From: Alphaproteobacteria bacterium
GTDB lineage: Bacteria > Pseudomonadota > Alphaproteobacteria > JAAEOK01
NCBI GenBank assembly: GCA_024244705.1
Contig: JAAEOK010000056.1
Coordinates: 1-64,000, forward strand
DNA: 64,000 bases
Reading direction: 5' to 3'
Both the position numbers and the translations under genes were made by a program. Under the pieces are notes generated by a model. The model was not told the origin of the DNA, did not search any database, and saw only the letters and a program-made list of their open reading frames with translations. Shown in pieces: positions 18,267-27,951 of this stretch. Numbering within the stretch: the first letter of the stretch is position 1; each line of letters starts with the position of its first letter.

Positions 18267-19555
18267 CCGGCTTCGCCTATCGCGGCGGCGCGATGATGGC
18301 CGAGGATGTCGCCCTGGCGCGGATCGCCGCCGAGGTCGGCACGCCGGCCTATTGCTATTCGCAGACCGCGATCGAGGACCGGTACCGGGAATTCACGGCG
18401 GCACTGTCCGGGGTTGCCGAGCTCATCTGTTTTGCGGTCAAGGCCAATTCGAACCTCGCCGTGATCCGCACGCTGGCCGATCTCGGCGCCGGCGCCGACG
18501 TGGTGTCCGAGGGTGAGTTGCGCCGTGCCCTCGCGGCCGGGGTGCCGCCGCGCCGCATCGTCTTCTCCGGCGTCGGCAAGTCGGCGGCCGAAATGTCGTT
18601 CGCGCTCAAGGCCGGGATCCGTCAGATCAATGTCGAGTCGATCCCCGAGCTCGAGGCGCTGAACGAAGTGGCCCAGGCCGCCGGCCGCAGCGCCGAGATC
18701 GCCATCCGGGTCAATCCCAATGTCGACGCCCGGACCCACGAGAAAATCACCACCGGCCTGCGCGAGAACAAGTTCGGCATCGACTTCGCCGATGTCGCCG
18801 CCGCGGCAGAGCGCGCGGCCGCCCTGCCGGCGATCGAGCTGGTCGGCCTGGCCGTTCATATCGGCTCGCAACTGACCGAGCTCGCGCCTTACGAAGCGGC
18901 CTTTACCACCCTCGCCGAGCTGGTACGCGAACTGCGCGACGGCGGCCACGATATCCACCATCTCGATCTCGGCGGCGGTCTCGGGGTCGACTATGCGGGC
19001 GAAGCGCCGCCCGCGTTCGACGACTACGCGGCAATCGTCCGCCGCACGGTCGGAGATCTCGGCTGCGCGCTCGCCTTCGAGCCGGGCCGCGTCCTGGTCG
19101 CCGAAGCAGGCGTGCTGCTGGCCCGGGTGTTGGTCGTAAAGCAAGGCGGGTCGCGGACCTTCGTCATCGTCGATGCGGCGATGAACGACCTCGTCCGACC
19201 CTCGATGTACGATGCCTACCACGCGATCGACACCGTCGACGATCCGGGCGGCGCCACTCGCGCCGAGGCCGATGTCGTCGGCCCGGTGTGCGAAAGCGGC
19301 GACCGGCTCGGTCTCGCCCGCCTCCTGCCGCCGCTCCGTGCCGGCGACCTGATTGTCGTTCGCAACGCCGGCGCCTATGGTGCGGTGATGTCGTCGACCT
19401 ACAATTCGCGGCCCCTGGTCCCGGAAGTCATGGTCAGGGGCGACGCCTACGCGGTCGTCCGGCCGCGCCAAAGTTATGACGCAATGTTGGCCCAGGATTT
19501 TCTGCCCAAATGGCAGCAGGAACCGGCGGCAACGATGCGGAAGGCAACCGGATGA
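18263..19555 (+). CDS. lysA: Diaminopimelate decarboxylase
   Basis: The 430-residue fold-type III PLP enzyme makes lysine from meso-diaminopimelate. The Schiff-base lysine is in CFAVKANSN, the glycine-rich phosphate loop is LDLGGGLGVDY, and PVCESGDRLG with NAGAYGAVMSSTYNSRP covers the conserved active-site cysteine and tyrosine. The start at ATG 18263 overlaps lptM by 4 bases. The next gene begins inside its stop (ATGA). Confidence 0.95.
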   Translation: MTGFAYRGGAMMAEDVALARIAAEVGTPAYCYSQTAIEDRYREFTAALSGVAELICFAVKANSNLAVIRTLADLGAGADVVSEGELRRALAAGVPPRRIVFSGVGKSAAEMSFALKAGIRQINVESIPELEALNEVAQAAGRSAEIAIRVNPNVDARTHEKITTGLRENKFGIDFADVAAAAERAAALPAIELVGLAVHIGSQLTELAPYEAAFTTLAELVRELRDGGHDIHHLDLGGGLGVDYAGEAPPAFDDYAAIVRRTVGDLGCALAFEPGRVLVAEAGVLLARVLVVKQGGSRTFVIVDAAMNDLVRPSMYDAYHAIDTVDDPGGATRAEADVVGPVCESGDRLGLARLLPPLRAGDLIVVRNAGAYGAVMSSTYNSRPLVPEVMVRGDAYAVVRPRQSYDAMLAQDFLPKWQQEPAATMRKATG

Positions 19556-21987
19556 GCGCGAACGAATCCGGCCGCGGTGCACGGCCGGCGGGCGGCGTGG
19601 CGCGCAAGCTCGGGCTCGCCCGGTTGGCATTGCTGTGGGAGCAGCTGTGGCCGGCGCTGTGGCCGGCGGCGGCGGTGATCGGCGTGTTCCTTGTTATCGC
19701 CCTGTTCGACCTCTTGCCGCTGCTGCCCGGCGCGGCCCATACGGCCATCCTGGCCGCGTTCATCGCCGCCTTGGCGTTTGCATTGTGGCAGGCGCGCCGT
19801 GCCTGGCGGTGGCCCGATGGCGGCGCGGCGGAACACCGGATCGAGACCGCCAGCGGTCTCGCCGACCGGCCCCTGGTGGCGCTCCGCGACGGGCTCGCGG
19901 CGGGCGGCGGCGACCAATTTTCCGAAGGATTGTGGCGGGTCCACCGTGCCCGCATGCGGGAACGGATCGCCGCCCTCAGGGTCGGCGCACCGCGTCCCGG
20001 CCTGGCCCGTCACGACCCGTGGGCGCTGCGCGCGGCCTTGCTCTTGGTCTTGATCGTCGCCGTCGTCGCTGCCGGCGCTGACGGTCCCGATCACCTCGCC
20101 CGGGCCGCTCAGCCCGATTTCAGCGCGGCGCGTTACAACGAGGTCGTCAGCCTCGAATTGTGGGTGACCCCGCCCGTCCATACCGGCAAGGCGCCGCTGT
20201 TCCTCGATCAAGGCGCCGCCACCGAGGCCCCGTTGTCGATCCCGGTCACCAGCAATGTGGTTGCGCGCCTCCATGGCAAGGGTCAGACACCGGCGCTCGA
20301 ATTCGGCGATGGGGTTGTCCCGTTCAGCCCCTTGGACGCCGAATCCTTCCAGGCCGAAGCGACCATCACCGGCGACGGCCGGCTCGCCGTCCGCCGCGGC
20401 GGGATCGATTTGGTCGGATGGGACCTCAAGGTGATCCCCGACCAGCCCCCGATCGTCGTCTTCGCCCTGCCCCCGGGGGCGAGCCAGCGCGCCCATCTCA
20501 GCGTCGCCTATTTCGCCCGCGACGATTACGGCGTGGCGGCGGTGCGCAGCACCATCCGCCGGGTCGACGGCGAGGGAAATATCATCGAGGACGAGGCGCC
20601 GATCGAGCTCGACCTCGGGCTTGTCGACCTTGGCCGGGCCGAGGTCGAGGCCACCGCCTATCACGATCTCACGCCCCACCCCTGGGCCGGTCTCGAGGTC
20701 AGCATCACGCTCGAGGCCGAGGATGCGATCGACCAGATCGGGCGGAGCGAACCCATCCTGGCGAACCTGCCGGCGCGCGTGTTTCAACATCCGGTCGCCC
20801 GCGCCATCGTCGACGAGCGGCGCAAGCTGTCGGTCGATGGGCGCGCGGAAAACCGCCGCAACGTGGCCTATGCGCTGCGCGACCTGTCGTCGCGGCCGAA
20901 ACAATTCTTCGATGACAAGGTCGTATTCCTGGCGCTGGTGACCGCCAGCGCGCGGCTGGTGCTGTCGGATGACGATTCCGCGATCCCGGCGATCCAGCAA
21001 TTGCTGTGGGACACCGCGTTGCGCATCGAGGACGGCGAGGTGTCGCTGGCCGAACGCGATTTGCGGGCCGCGCAGCAGGCGCTGATGGAAGCGCTCGAAA
21101 GCGGCGCCACCGATGCCGAGCTCGACCAGTTGATCGACGCCCTGCGCAGCGCCCTCGACCGTTACCTCCAGGCGCTGGCCGAGAACATGGCGGACGACCC
21201 TCAAGGGATGACCCAGGAGATGCCGTTCGATCCCAACTCGACGGTGCTCGAATTCGAAGATTTGCGCGATCTCCTCGAGCAGGCCCGCGAATTGGCCCGC
21301 AGCGGCGCGCGCGACGCGGCCAAGGACCTGCTGGCGCAATTCCAGGATATCCTCGAGAACATGCAGCCGATGATGCAGCAGCAAAGCCAGGCCGGCGAAG
21401 GCCAGCTCGGCGAAATGCTGCGCGACCTCAGCGACCTGATCCGGCAACAGCAGGACCTGCTCGACGACACCCATCGCAATTGGCAACAGGGCGGTCGCGA
21501 TCAGTCCGGCATGGAAGGCCGCGAGTCGCAACAGGGAGCGGCATCGCAGGAGCAGCTGCGCCGTGACCTCGGCGACCTGATGCGCCGCTTCGGCGAACGC
21601 TATGGCCAGATCCCCGACGAATTGGGCAAGGCCGAGGGCTCCATGCGCCGGGCCGAGGATGCCTTGAAGCGCGCCCTGCCCGGCCGTGCCATCCGGCCCC
21701 AGGGCGAGGCCCTCGATTCGATGCGCGAAGGCGGCCGCGTCATGGCGCGCGGCCAGCAGGGCATGGCCCAAGGAGCGACCGGCGAAGGCAACGGTTTCCA
21801 GCGCGATCCCTTCGGCCGGCCGATGCCGGGCTTCGGACGCCCCGACACCGAGAACGTCGACATTCCCGAAATCGGCGAGATCCAGCGCGCGCGCCAGATC
21901 CTCGACGAGCTGCGTCGCCGCGCCGGCGAGCGCGGCCGGCCGCAGGACGAACTCGACTACATCGACCGCCTGCTGCGCCGGTTTTGA
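19552..21987 (+). CDS. DUF4175-family large membrane protein
   Basis: The 811-residue protein has two N-terminal membrane helices in the first 70 residues, another at about 160-180, a beta-rich middle part, and a C-terminal half dense in Gln and charged helices (MQPMMQQQSQAGEGQLGEMLRDL-like region), probably coiled coil. It matches the DUF4175 family, which follows lysA in many alphaproteobacteria. Function is unknown. Envelope location and an extended periplasmic helical domain can be inferred. It overlaps lysA by 4 bases. ATG 19552 is preferred over an upstream start inside lysA. Confidence 0.8.
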   Translation: MSANESGRGARPAGGVARKLGLARLALLWEQLWPALWPAAAVIGVFLVIALFDLLPLLPGAAHTAILAAFIAALAFALWQARRAWRWPDGGAAEHRIETASGLADRPLVALRDGLAAGGGDQFSEGLWRVHRARMRERIAALRVGAPRPGLARHDPWALRAALLLVLIVAVVAAGADGPDHLARAAQPDFSAARYNEVVSLELWVTPPVHTGKAPLFLDQGAATEAPLSIPVTSNVVARLHGKGQTPALEFGDGVVPFSPLDAESFQAEATITGDGRLAVRRGGIDLVGWDLKVIPDQPPIVVFALPPGASQRAHLSVAYFARDDYGVAAVRSTIRRVDGEGNIIEDEAPIELDLGLVDLGRAEVEATAYHDLTPHPWAGLEVSITLEAEDAIDQIGRSEPILANLPARVFQHPVARAIVDERRKLSVDGRAENRRNVAYALRDLSSRPKQFFDDKVVFLALVTASARLVLSDDDSAIPAIQQLLWDTALRIEDGEVSLAERDLRAAQQALMEALESGATDAELDQLIDALRSALDRYLQALAENMADDPQGMTQEMPFDPNSTVLEFEDLRDLLEQARELARSGARDAAKDLLAQFQDILENMQPMMQQQSQAGEGQLGEMLRDLSDLIRQQQDLLDDTHRNWQQGGRDQSGMEGRESQQGAASQEQLRRDLGDLMRRFGERYGQIPDELGKAEGSMRRAEDALKRALPGRAIRPQGEALDSMREGGRVMARGQQGMAQGATGEGNGFQRDPFGRPMPGFGRPDTENVDIPEIGEIQRARQILDELRRRAGERGRPQDELDYIDRLLRRF

Positions 21988-22131
21988 GCCGTCTCGCGAC
22001 GCGCTTTATGACTGCGACGGATGTGGCGACAAGCCGCATCGAGCACGCCAACGACACGCCGCGGTGCTTTCCTTACGGCGCCGAGTTCCTATCTTAAGGA
22101 CGTTCCGCACCCCAACCGTGGTAGCGCTGTC

Positions 22132-23337
22132 ATGCCGGGTCCGCTTGCAGGCGTCAAAATCATCGACCTCACCGCAATGGTGTCGGGGCCGATGGCGACG
22201 ATGATCCTGGCCGACCAGGGCGCCGATGTGATCAAGATCGAGAACCCGCGTGGCGGCGACTTCACCCGCGCGATGTCCAACGGGCGCGGCGGTTTTTCCG
22301 CCACCTTCCTCAACAACAACCGCAACAAGCGCTCGCTCGCGCTCAACCTCAAAGACCCGCGCGGCCGCGACCTGTTGATGCGCCTCACCAAGGGCGCCGA
22401 CGTGGTGATCCAGAACTTCCGCCCCGGCGTCGCCGAGCGCATGGGCCTCGGCGAGGATGCGATCCGCGCGGTCGCGCCGGATATCGTCTACGTTTCGATC
22501 AGCGGCTTCGGCGAAAGCGGTCCCTACGCCAACAAGCCCGTCTACGACCCGCTGGTCCAGGCGCTGTCGGGGCTGAGCACGATCCAGGGCGGGTCGGATG
22601 CGTTGCGGCCGCGTCTGGTGCGGACCATTCTGCCCGACAAGCTGACCGCCGTCACCGCCGCCCAGGCGATTACCTCGGCGCTGCTGGCGCGGGCTCGGAG
22701 CGGCGAAGGACAGCACGTGCGATTGTCGATGCTCGATTCGGTGGTCGCCTTCCTGTGGGGTTCGGACATGGACGGCCAGACCTTCATCGGCGACGGCGCG
22801 CCCGACCAGGAGGCACAAAGCTTCATCGACCTCATCTACGAGACCGCCGACGGCCATATCAGCGTCGCCGTGCAGTCGGACAAGGAATGGGCGGGCCTGG
22901 CGCGCGCCGTCGACCGGCCGGACTGGGTCGCGGATCCGCGCTTCGCGACCGCGGCCCTGCGCCAGCAGAACATCGACCTCCGTCTGGAACTGACCCAGGT
23001 GGCGCTCGGCCCGATGACCTCGGCGGAAGCGCTGATCCGGCTGGAGGCGGAGGACGTCCCCTGCGCGCCGGTCTTGCGGCGGCGGGACGTGGTTACGCAT
23101 CCCCAGATCGTGGCCAACGAAACCCTCGTCGAAAGCGTTCATCCGACGGCGGGACACCTGCGCCAGGCACGCCCGGCGGCGCGCTTCTCGGCGACCCCGG
23201 CCGGACATCGCCACGGGGCGCCCCGGCTCGGCGAGCACAGCCGCGAAGTGCTGGCCGAGATCGGCCTCGGCGACGACGATGTGCGGGACCTCGCGGCGGC
23301 CGCGATCATCGGCCTCGACAGCGGCGGCGAGGCCTGA
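22132..23337 (+). CDS. CaiB/BaiF family CoA transferase
   Basis: The 401-residue class III CoA transferase begins PLAGVKIIDLTAMVSGPMAT and has ADQGADVIKIENPRGGDF, the NRNKRSLALNL motif and the YEPL-type segment YDPLVQALSGL. The nucleophilic aspartate is expected near FRPG-x-AERMGLG. These enzymes move CoA between carboxylic acids. The acyl substrate cannot be assigned. The start is not strongly supported by an RBS; ATG 22132 matches the usual family N-terminus. The stop overlaps the GST gene start, so the two are translated together. Confidence 0.88.
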   Translation: MPGPLAGVKIIDLTAMVSGPMATMILADQGADVIKIENPRGGDFTRAMSNGRGGFSATFLNNNRNKRSLALNLKDPRGRDLLMRLTKGADVVIQNFRPGVAERMGLGEDAIRAVAPDIVYVSISGFGESGPYANKPVYDPLVQALSGLSTIQGGSDALRPRLVRTILPDKLTAVTAAQAITSALLARARSGEGQHVRLSMLDSVVAFLWGSDMDGQTFIGDGAPDQEAQSFIDLIYETADGHISVAVQSDKEWAGLARAVDRPDWVADPRFATAALRQQNIDLRLELTQVALGPMTSAEALIRLEAEDVPCAPVLRRRDVVTHPQIVANETLVESVHPTAGHLRQARPAARFSATPAGHRHGAPRLGEHSREVLAEIGLGDDDVRDLAAAAIIGLDSGGEA

Positions 23338-24041
23338 TGATCGATTTCCACTACTGGCCCACGCCCAACGGCTGGAAAGTGGCGATCATGCTCGAGGAGT
23401 GCGGCCTGCCTTACCGCATGATTCCGGTCGACATCGGCCGCGGCGACCAATTCGATCCGGCGTTCCTCGCCGTCAGCCCCAACAACCGGATGCCGGCGAT
23501 CGTCGATCACGATGTCGACGGCGAGCCGATTACGGTGTTCGAATCCGGGGCGATCCTGCTCTACCTCGCCGAGAAGTTGGGGAAATTCCTGCCCGGCGAC
23601 GCGCGCGGTCGCAAGGAGGCGCTGGAATGGCTGTTCTGGCAGGTCGGCAACCAGGGACCGCTGGCCGGCCAGCTCAGTCACTTCGTCAATTACGCACCAC
23701 CCGACCAACATTATGCGCGACAACGCTATGCCAACGAATACCACCGCTGCCTCGGCGTTCTCGAGCGCCGCCTGGCCGACCGTCCCTATATCCTCGGCGA
23801 CGCCTACACGATCGCCGACATCATCTGCTGGCCATGGGTGCTGATCGCCAAGCCGCTGGGCCAGCCGCTCGACGAATTTCCCAACGTCGCGACGTGGCGA
23901 CAGCGGGTCAAGGAGCGCCCGGCGGTGCAGCGCGGTGTCGATCTCGGCAAGGAACACCGCCCCACCGGCCCGCCGTCGGCCGAAGCGCGCGAGGTGTTGT
24001 TCGGACAAACCGCCAAGACCGCGGACGAACGGGGCGGCTAG
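23337..24041 (+). CDS. Glutathione S-transferase, YfcG/Nu-class-like
   Basis: This 234-residue protein has an N-terminal thioredoxin-fold domain starting YWPTPNGWKVAIMLEE, with cis-Pro in NNRMPAIVD and the ESGAILLYLAEK glutathione-site motif. The helical C-terminal domain follows, with the N-capping TIADIICWPW. The YfcG-type family often shows disulfide reductase activity rather than classical conjugation. It overlaps the CaiB gene by one base; the two may act together on an acyl substrate, but this is inference. About 220 bases with no recognisable gene follow. Confidence 0.88.
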   Translation: MIDFHYWPTPNGWKVAIMLEECGLPYRMIPVDIGRGDQFDPAFLAVSPNNRMPAIVDHDVDGEPITVFESGAILLYLAEKLGKFLPGDARGRKEALEWLFWQVGNQGPLAGQLSHFVNYAPPDQHYARQRYANEYHRCLGVLERRLADRPYILGDAYTIADIICWPWVLIAKPLGQPLDEFPNVATWRQRVKERPAVQRGVDLGKEHRPTGPPSAEAREVLFGQTAKTADERGG

Positions 24042-24260
24042 TGGGCAGCGGCCCGGAGTGGCTCCGCCAAGCCTCGGTGGACGGAGGCGGCGGCGCGCGC
24101 AGCCGTGCCGCGACAGTGCGTTCTTTGCGGTCCCCTTGAGTGGCGTTAGGATGCATCATCAACCCTCAATGGCCCACAATCAAGGACCGGACCAAAATCC
24201 TGCTCCCGGTGGACGATCATCACGGCAACCCCCTAAATAGGGCAGCGAAAGCGTTCCGAA

Positions 24261-24998
24261 GTGCCGCAACGACGCAACCATGACGGCGACCCGGTGACCC
24301 TAGCGAACGACGAATCAATCGTCCGTTTCGACGGCGTCGGCGTGCGCTACGGCGCCGGCGAAGAGATCCTCGGCGACATCACCTTCGCGCTGCCGCCGGC
24401 CTCGTTCCACTTCCTGACCGGGCGCTCCGGGGCCGGCAAATCGACCCTGCTCCGGCTCATGTACATGGCGCACGCACCGACGCGCGGCACGGTCCGCCTG
24501 TTCGGACGGCAGCCGTCGGAGGTGGACCGGCGGGAACTGCCCGGCCTGCGGCGCCGGATCGGCATCGTGTTTCAGGATTTCCGCCTGCTCGACCATCTGA
24601 CGGCGGCGGAAAACGTGGCCCTGCCGTTGCGCGTCGCCGGTGCCAAGCGGCGGAAAATTCGCGAGCACGTGACCGAATTGCTGCGTTGGGTTGGGCTCGA
24701 CGGCAAGCTCGATGCCCTGCCGCCGACGCTTTCCGGCGGTGAACAGCAGCGCATCGCCATCGCTCGCGCGGTGATCAACCGGCCGCGGTTGTTGCTCGCC
24801 GACGAGCCGACCGGCAATGTCGACGACGAGACCGCCGATCGCCTGCTCTATTTGTTCCGCGAGCTCAACCGGCACGGCACGACCGTCGTCGTCGCGACCC
24901 ATAGCGAGCCTTTGGTGGCACGATTCGATTTTCCGCGATTGCACCTCGACGGCGGGCGGATTCATCACGACCTTGCCACCATTGAAGAGGGCGTCTGA
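24261..24998 (+). CDS. ftsE: Cell division ATP-binding protein FtsE
   Basis: This 245-residue ABC ATPase has Walker [11 protein letters not shown], the FtsE-like Q-loop [20 protein letters not shown], signature LSGGEQQR and Walker [13 protein letters not shown]. With FtsX it controls septal peptidoglycan hydrolases. The start is uncertain: the frame opens with GTG at 24261 and another in-frame GTG lies at 24294, neither with a good ribosome site. The shorter version would begin [15 protein letters not shown], closer to family starts. ftsX begins right after the stop. Confidence 0.92.
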   Translation: MPQRRNHDGDPVTLANDESIVRFDGVGVRYGAGEEILGDITFALPPASFHFLTGRSGAGKSTLLRLMYMAHAPTRGTVRLFGRQPSEVDRRELPGLRRRIGIVFQDFRLLDHLTAAENVALPLRVAGAKRRKIREHVTELLRWVGLDGKLDALPPTLSGGEQQRIAIARAVINRPRLLLADEPTGNVDDETADRLLYLFRELNRHGTTVVVATHSEPLVARFDFPRLHLDGGRIHHDLATIEEGV

Positions 24999-25883
24999 AT
25001 GACGCCGGCGGGCACGGTTCTCGACCTGCGCGGCGATTCGACGCGCCGTTACCTTCCCCTGATCGTTGCCTTCATGGTCTTCCTCGCCACGCTGGCGGTG
25101 GCGGCGGCGATCATGACGACCGCGGCGGTCGACCGCTGGGGCGAAAATCTCGTCGGCACGCTGACGGTGCAAATCCCACCGGCGGCGAACGGGGCCGCCG
25201 CAACCCAGGACGCCGTGGACACCATCGCGGCGCTGTTGCGGACCACCCCCGGTATCGCCGAAGCGCGCGCCTTCGACGCGGCGGAAAGCCGCGCCCTGCT
25301 CGATCCGTGGCTCGGCACCGCGGTCGGCGATACGACCCTGCCGCTGCCGCGGCTTATCGATGTCCGGCTGCGCGGCGGCACCGTTCTCGATATCGAGGCC
25401 CTGCGCATCCGCATCCACGAACACGCGCCCGGTGCGCTGGTCGACGATCACAGTCAATGGCTCGGCGAGCTTACGTCGCTGACGCGCTCGGTTCAGATCG
25501 CGGCCGCCGCGGTCGTCGGCGTGATCGTGCTCGCCGCCGTGTTGACCGTGGTCTTCGCGACCCGCAGCGGCATCGAAGTCCACCACCCGACGATCGAGGT
25601 CCTCCACTATATCGGTGCGCCGGATTCCTATGTCGCGCGGCTGTTTCAGCGCCAGTCGCTGTTGCTCGGGCTGCTCGGCGGAATCCTCGGCTTTGCCGCG
25701 GCGGCGCTGGTGTTGGTGATCGCCGGCCGGGTCTTTCCCCGGGTCGAGATAACGACCTTGCCGGCCTTCACCCTTTCGACGACGGATTGGATCGTGCTCG
25801 CCGTCGTCCCCGTCGCTGCGGCATTGATCTCGACAATCGCCGCGCGCCTCACCGTCCTGCGCGCTTTGCGGCGGATGATGTAG
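24999..25883 (+). CDS. ftsX: Cell division membrane protein FtsX
   Basis: The 294-residue FtsX has a first membrane helix (about 23-46), a periplasmic domain (about 47-160), then three helices (about 165-190, 220-245, 262-285). The coupling segment EVLHYIGAPDSYVARLFQRQ precedes the third helix. It is the membrane partner of FtsE, and lies directly after it with GAAGAGG upstream of the ATG. The following gene begins 2 bases after its stop. Confidence 0.92.
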   Translation: MTPAGTVLDLRGDSTRRYLPLIVAFMVFLATLAVAAAIMTTAAVDRWGENLVGTLTVQIPPAANGAAATQDAVDTIAALLRTTPGIAEARAFDAAESRALLDPWLGTAVGDTTLPLPRLIDVRLRGGTVLDIEALRIRIHEHAPGALVDDHSQWLGELTSLTRSVQIAAAAVVGVIVLAAVLTVVFATRSGIEVHHPTIEVLHYIGAPDSYVARLFQRQSLLLGLLGGILGFAAAALVLVIAGRVFPRVEITTLPAFTLSTTDWIVLAVVPVAAALISTIAARLTVLRALRRMM

Positions 25884-25885
25884 CG

Positions 25886-26434
25886 ATGAGGCTCGCCCTC
25901 CTCGACCGTGACGGCGTGCTCAACCACGACCGGCCCGATTCGGTGCGGCGGGCCGAGGATCTGATTCTCATTCCGGGCGCCGCAGCGGCGGTCGCCCGGC
26001 TCAATGCCGCCGATTGGCGGGTCGCTGTGGTGACCAACCAAGCAGTCGTCGGTCGCGGTTTCATGAGCCCGGCCGAACTCGAGCGGACCCACGCCAAGCT
26101 CGCCGCCGAACTCGCCGCCGGCGGCGCCCATCTCGACGCGGTCATCGCCTGCACCGACGCCCCGGAGAACGCAACTGTGCGCCGCAAGCCGGGGCCCGGC
26201 ATGCTGTTGGAGGCGCTTGACCGGTTCGGCGCCACGCCGGAGACTACGCCGATGATCGGCGACAGTCTGCGCGACCTGGAGGCGGCGGCGCGAGCCGGGT
26301 GCCGGCGGTTTCTGGTCCGCACCGGCAAGGGCCGCGCGACGGAGGATGGCGGCCTGCCGGCCGCCGTGCAGCCGGTGGTCGTCGTCGACGACCTCGGTGC
26401 GGCGGTCGATATCCTGTTTCGGGAATCGCCGTGA
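25886..26434 (+). CDS. HAD-superfamily histidinol/heptose-bisphosphate-type phosphatase
   Basis: The 182-residue protein belongs to the GmhB/HisB-N family. It begins LALLDRDGVLN with the DxD nucleophile pair, has VVTNQ as HAD motif II, RRKPGPGML with the motif III lysine, and MIGDSLRDLEAA as motif IV. GmhB removes the 7-phosphate of heptose bisphosphate in LPS inner-core synthesis. The usual Cys3-His zinc loop is not obvious, as only one cysteine (CTDAP) is seen where GmhB has several. That leaves the substrate open. It is embedded in the ftsEX-ydcF-plsC operon. Confidence 0.75.
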   Translation: MRLALLDRDGVLNHDRPDSVRRAEDLILIPGAAAAVARLNAADWRVAVVTNQAVVGRGFMSPAELERTHAKLAAELAAGGAHLDAVIACTDAPENATVRRKPGPGMLLEALDRFGATPETTPMIGDSLRDLEAAARAGCRRFLVRTGKGRATEDGGLPAAVQPVVVVDDLGAAVDILFRESP

Positions 26435-27075
26435 GCAGCCGCGACGGCCAAGCGAAAGCCCGTGTGCTGGCGCGTCCCCTGCGCTGGTTGCTGCCGTCGC
26501 TGGCGGTGATCGTCGTGCTTTGGCTCGGCGGGTTCTACCTGTTCACGAGCAGCCTGCCGATGGCGGTCGACGACGAGACGATGCCGGCCGATGCGATCGT
26601 CGTGCTCACCGGAGGCAGCGAGCGGCTCACCGAGGGTCTCGATCTCCTGCACCGCGGTCTTAGCAAGAAACTGCTCGTCTCGGGCGTCTATCGCGGCGTC
26701 GAGGTCGCCGAATTGATGCGCATCATGCGCGGTTCGCCGGCTGATTTCGATTGCTGCGTGGTGCTCGGTTACGATGCCGACAACACCCGAGGCAACGCGA
26801 TCGAAAGCGCCGCCTGGATGGAAAAGGAAGGGTTCCGCACGCTGCGCCTGGTCACCGCCAGCTATCACATGCCGCGCAGCCTGTTCGAGTTTCGGCGCGC
26901 GCTACCGGAGGCCACCATCATCCCTCATCCGGTCTTCCCCGACCGGGTCAAGCACGACGAGTGGTGGCGTTGGCCGGGGACGACGATGCTCTATGTCAGG
27001 GAGTACAACAAGTACCTGTTGGCCCGGCTGCGGGCGCTGGTCGACGATCTATTGGGCACCGGAGCGACGGCATGA
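26431..27075 (+). CDS. YdcF-like DUF218 membrane protein
   Basis: The protein is 214 residues from GTG 26431, overlapping the previous stop by 4 bases. It has one N-terminal membrane helix (about 17-40), then the DUF218 domain: ADAIVVLTGGSERLTEGLDLL, GVYRGVEV, and NTRGNAIESAAWM followed by LVTASYHMPRSLFEF. YdcF/SanA/ElyC-type proteins act in envelope processes and vancomycin resistance, but the biochemical activity is unsettled. It overlaps plsC by 4 bases. Confidence 0.85.
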   Translation: MSSRDGQAKARVLARPLRWLLPSLAVIVVLWLGGFYLFTSSLPMAVDDETMPADAIVVLTGGSERLTEGLDLLHRGLSKKLLVSGVYRGVEVAELMRIMRGSPADFDCCVVLGYDADNTRGNAIESAAWMEKEGFRTLRLVTASYHMPRSLFEFRRALPEATIIPHPVFPDRVKHDEWWRWPGTTMLYVREYNKYLLARLRALVDDLLGTGATA

Positions 27076-27818
27076 CGGCGCTGCGGTCGGCGCTGTTCAA
27101 CGTGCTGTTCTTCGGCGCGACGGCCGCCGTCTGCATACTCGGCCTGCCTGTCCTTCTGTTGCCGCAGAATGCCGTCTTGCGCCTCTCCGAGCTGTGGACC
27201 AGCACCACGATCAAGCTGTTGGCCATCACCTGCGGTCTAACCTACGAAGTCCGCGGCCGCGACCGACTGCCACCGTATCCGGTGATCTTCGCGGTCAAGC
27301 ACCAATCGGCCTGGGAGACCTTGGCCATGCAGGTCATCCTTCGGCGGCCGGTCTATGTGGTCAAGAAGGAATTGATGGCGATCCCGCTGTTCGGCTGGTA
27401 TCTGCGCGGAACGGGGCAAATCCCGATCGATCGTCGCGGCGGCGCGGGCGAGATTCGCATGATGGTCCTACGCACCAAGGCCGCGCTCGCGGGAGGGCGG
27501 CCGATCCTGATTTTCCCCGAAGGCACCCGCGCCGCGCCCGGTGCGACCGGCACCTATAACCCGGGCATCGCCGCGCTCTACAAGCAGATCGGCGTCGCGG
27601 TCGTCCCGGTGGCGCTCAATTCGGGACTCTATTGGGGCCGGCGTGCCTTCCACAAGCGGCCTGGCACCATCGTCGTCGAGATCCTGCCGCCGATCCCGCC
27701 GGGCCTCGCACCGCGCGCGTTTCTCGCCGAACTGGAATCCCGCATCGAAGGCGCGACCCGCAAATTGGAGGTCGAGGGTTCGGCCGGCGGCGGCTTTCGC
27801 GGCGACCCTGGACGATGA
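27072..27818 (+). CDS. plsC: 1-acyl-sn-glycerol-3-phosphate acyltransferase
   Basis: The 248-residue membrane enzyme makes phosphatidic acid by acylating lysophosphatidate. An N-terminal helix (about 8-30) anchors it. The catalytic block is KHQSAWETLAM, which has the alphaproteobacterial HxxxxE variant rather than HxxxxD. Block II (GTGQIPIDRR) and block III (FPEGTRAAPG) are also present. It is last in the ftsE-ftsX-HAD-ydcF-plsC chain. The start at ATG 27072 overlaps the YdcF gene. Confidence 0.9.
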   Translation: MTALRSALFNVLFFGATAAVCILGLPVLLLPQNAVLRLSELWTSTTIKLLAITCGLTYEVRGRDRLPPYPVIFAVKHQSAWETLAMQVILRRPVYVVKKELMAIPLFGWYLRGTGQIPIDRRGGAGEIRMMVLRTKAALAGGRPILIFPEGTRAAPGATGTYNPGIAALYKQIGVAVVPVALNSGLYWGRRAFHKRPGTIVVEILPPIPPGLAPRAFLAELESRIEGATRKLEVEGSAGGGFRGDPGR

Positions 27819-27863
27819 TCCGCAGCCCGCGTCTAATAGCGAGGAAAAGAAACCCGGGAGTCG

Positions 27864-27923
27864 TGTGGATAACCTGAAAAATTAATATTTTTCAAAGTAG
27901 TATGATAAACAAATTGTGGATAA
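27864..27923 (+). promoter_or_regulatory. Two perfect DnaA boxes in an AT-rich stretch upstream of nrdJ
   Basis: TGTGGATAA occurs at 27864-27872 and again at 27915-27923, the same orientation, start-to-start 51 bases. Each is the exact reverse complement of the consensus DnaA box TTATCCACA. The sequence between (about 27876-27914) is strikingly AT-rich for this genome. DnaA control of ribonucleotide reductase genes is known in other bacteria. The sites are 137-196 bases before the nrdJ ATG. Confidence 0.6.
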
Positions 27924-27951
27924 GTATGCGAACACATCGAGAACATTAGCA

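Noticed and set aside
27864-27923. Chromosome origin of replication
   Set aside because: Only two DnaA boxes are seen, and no dnaA, parAB, hemE or other genes normally beside alphaproteobacterial origins are near. Regulation of nrdJ is a simpler reading.
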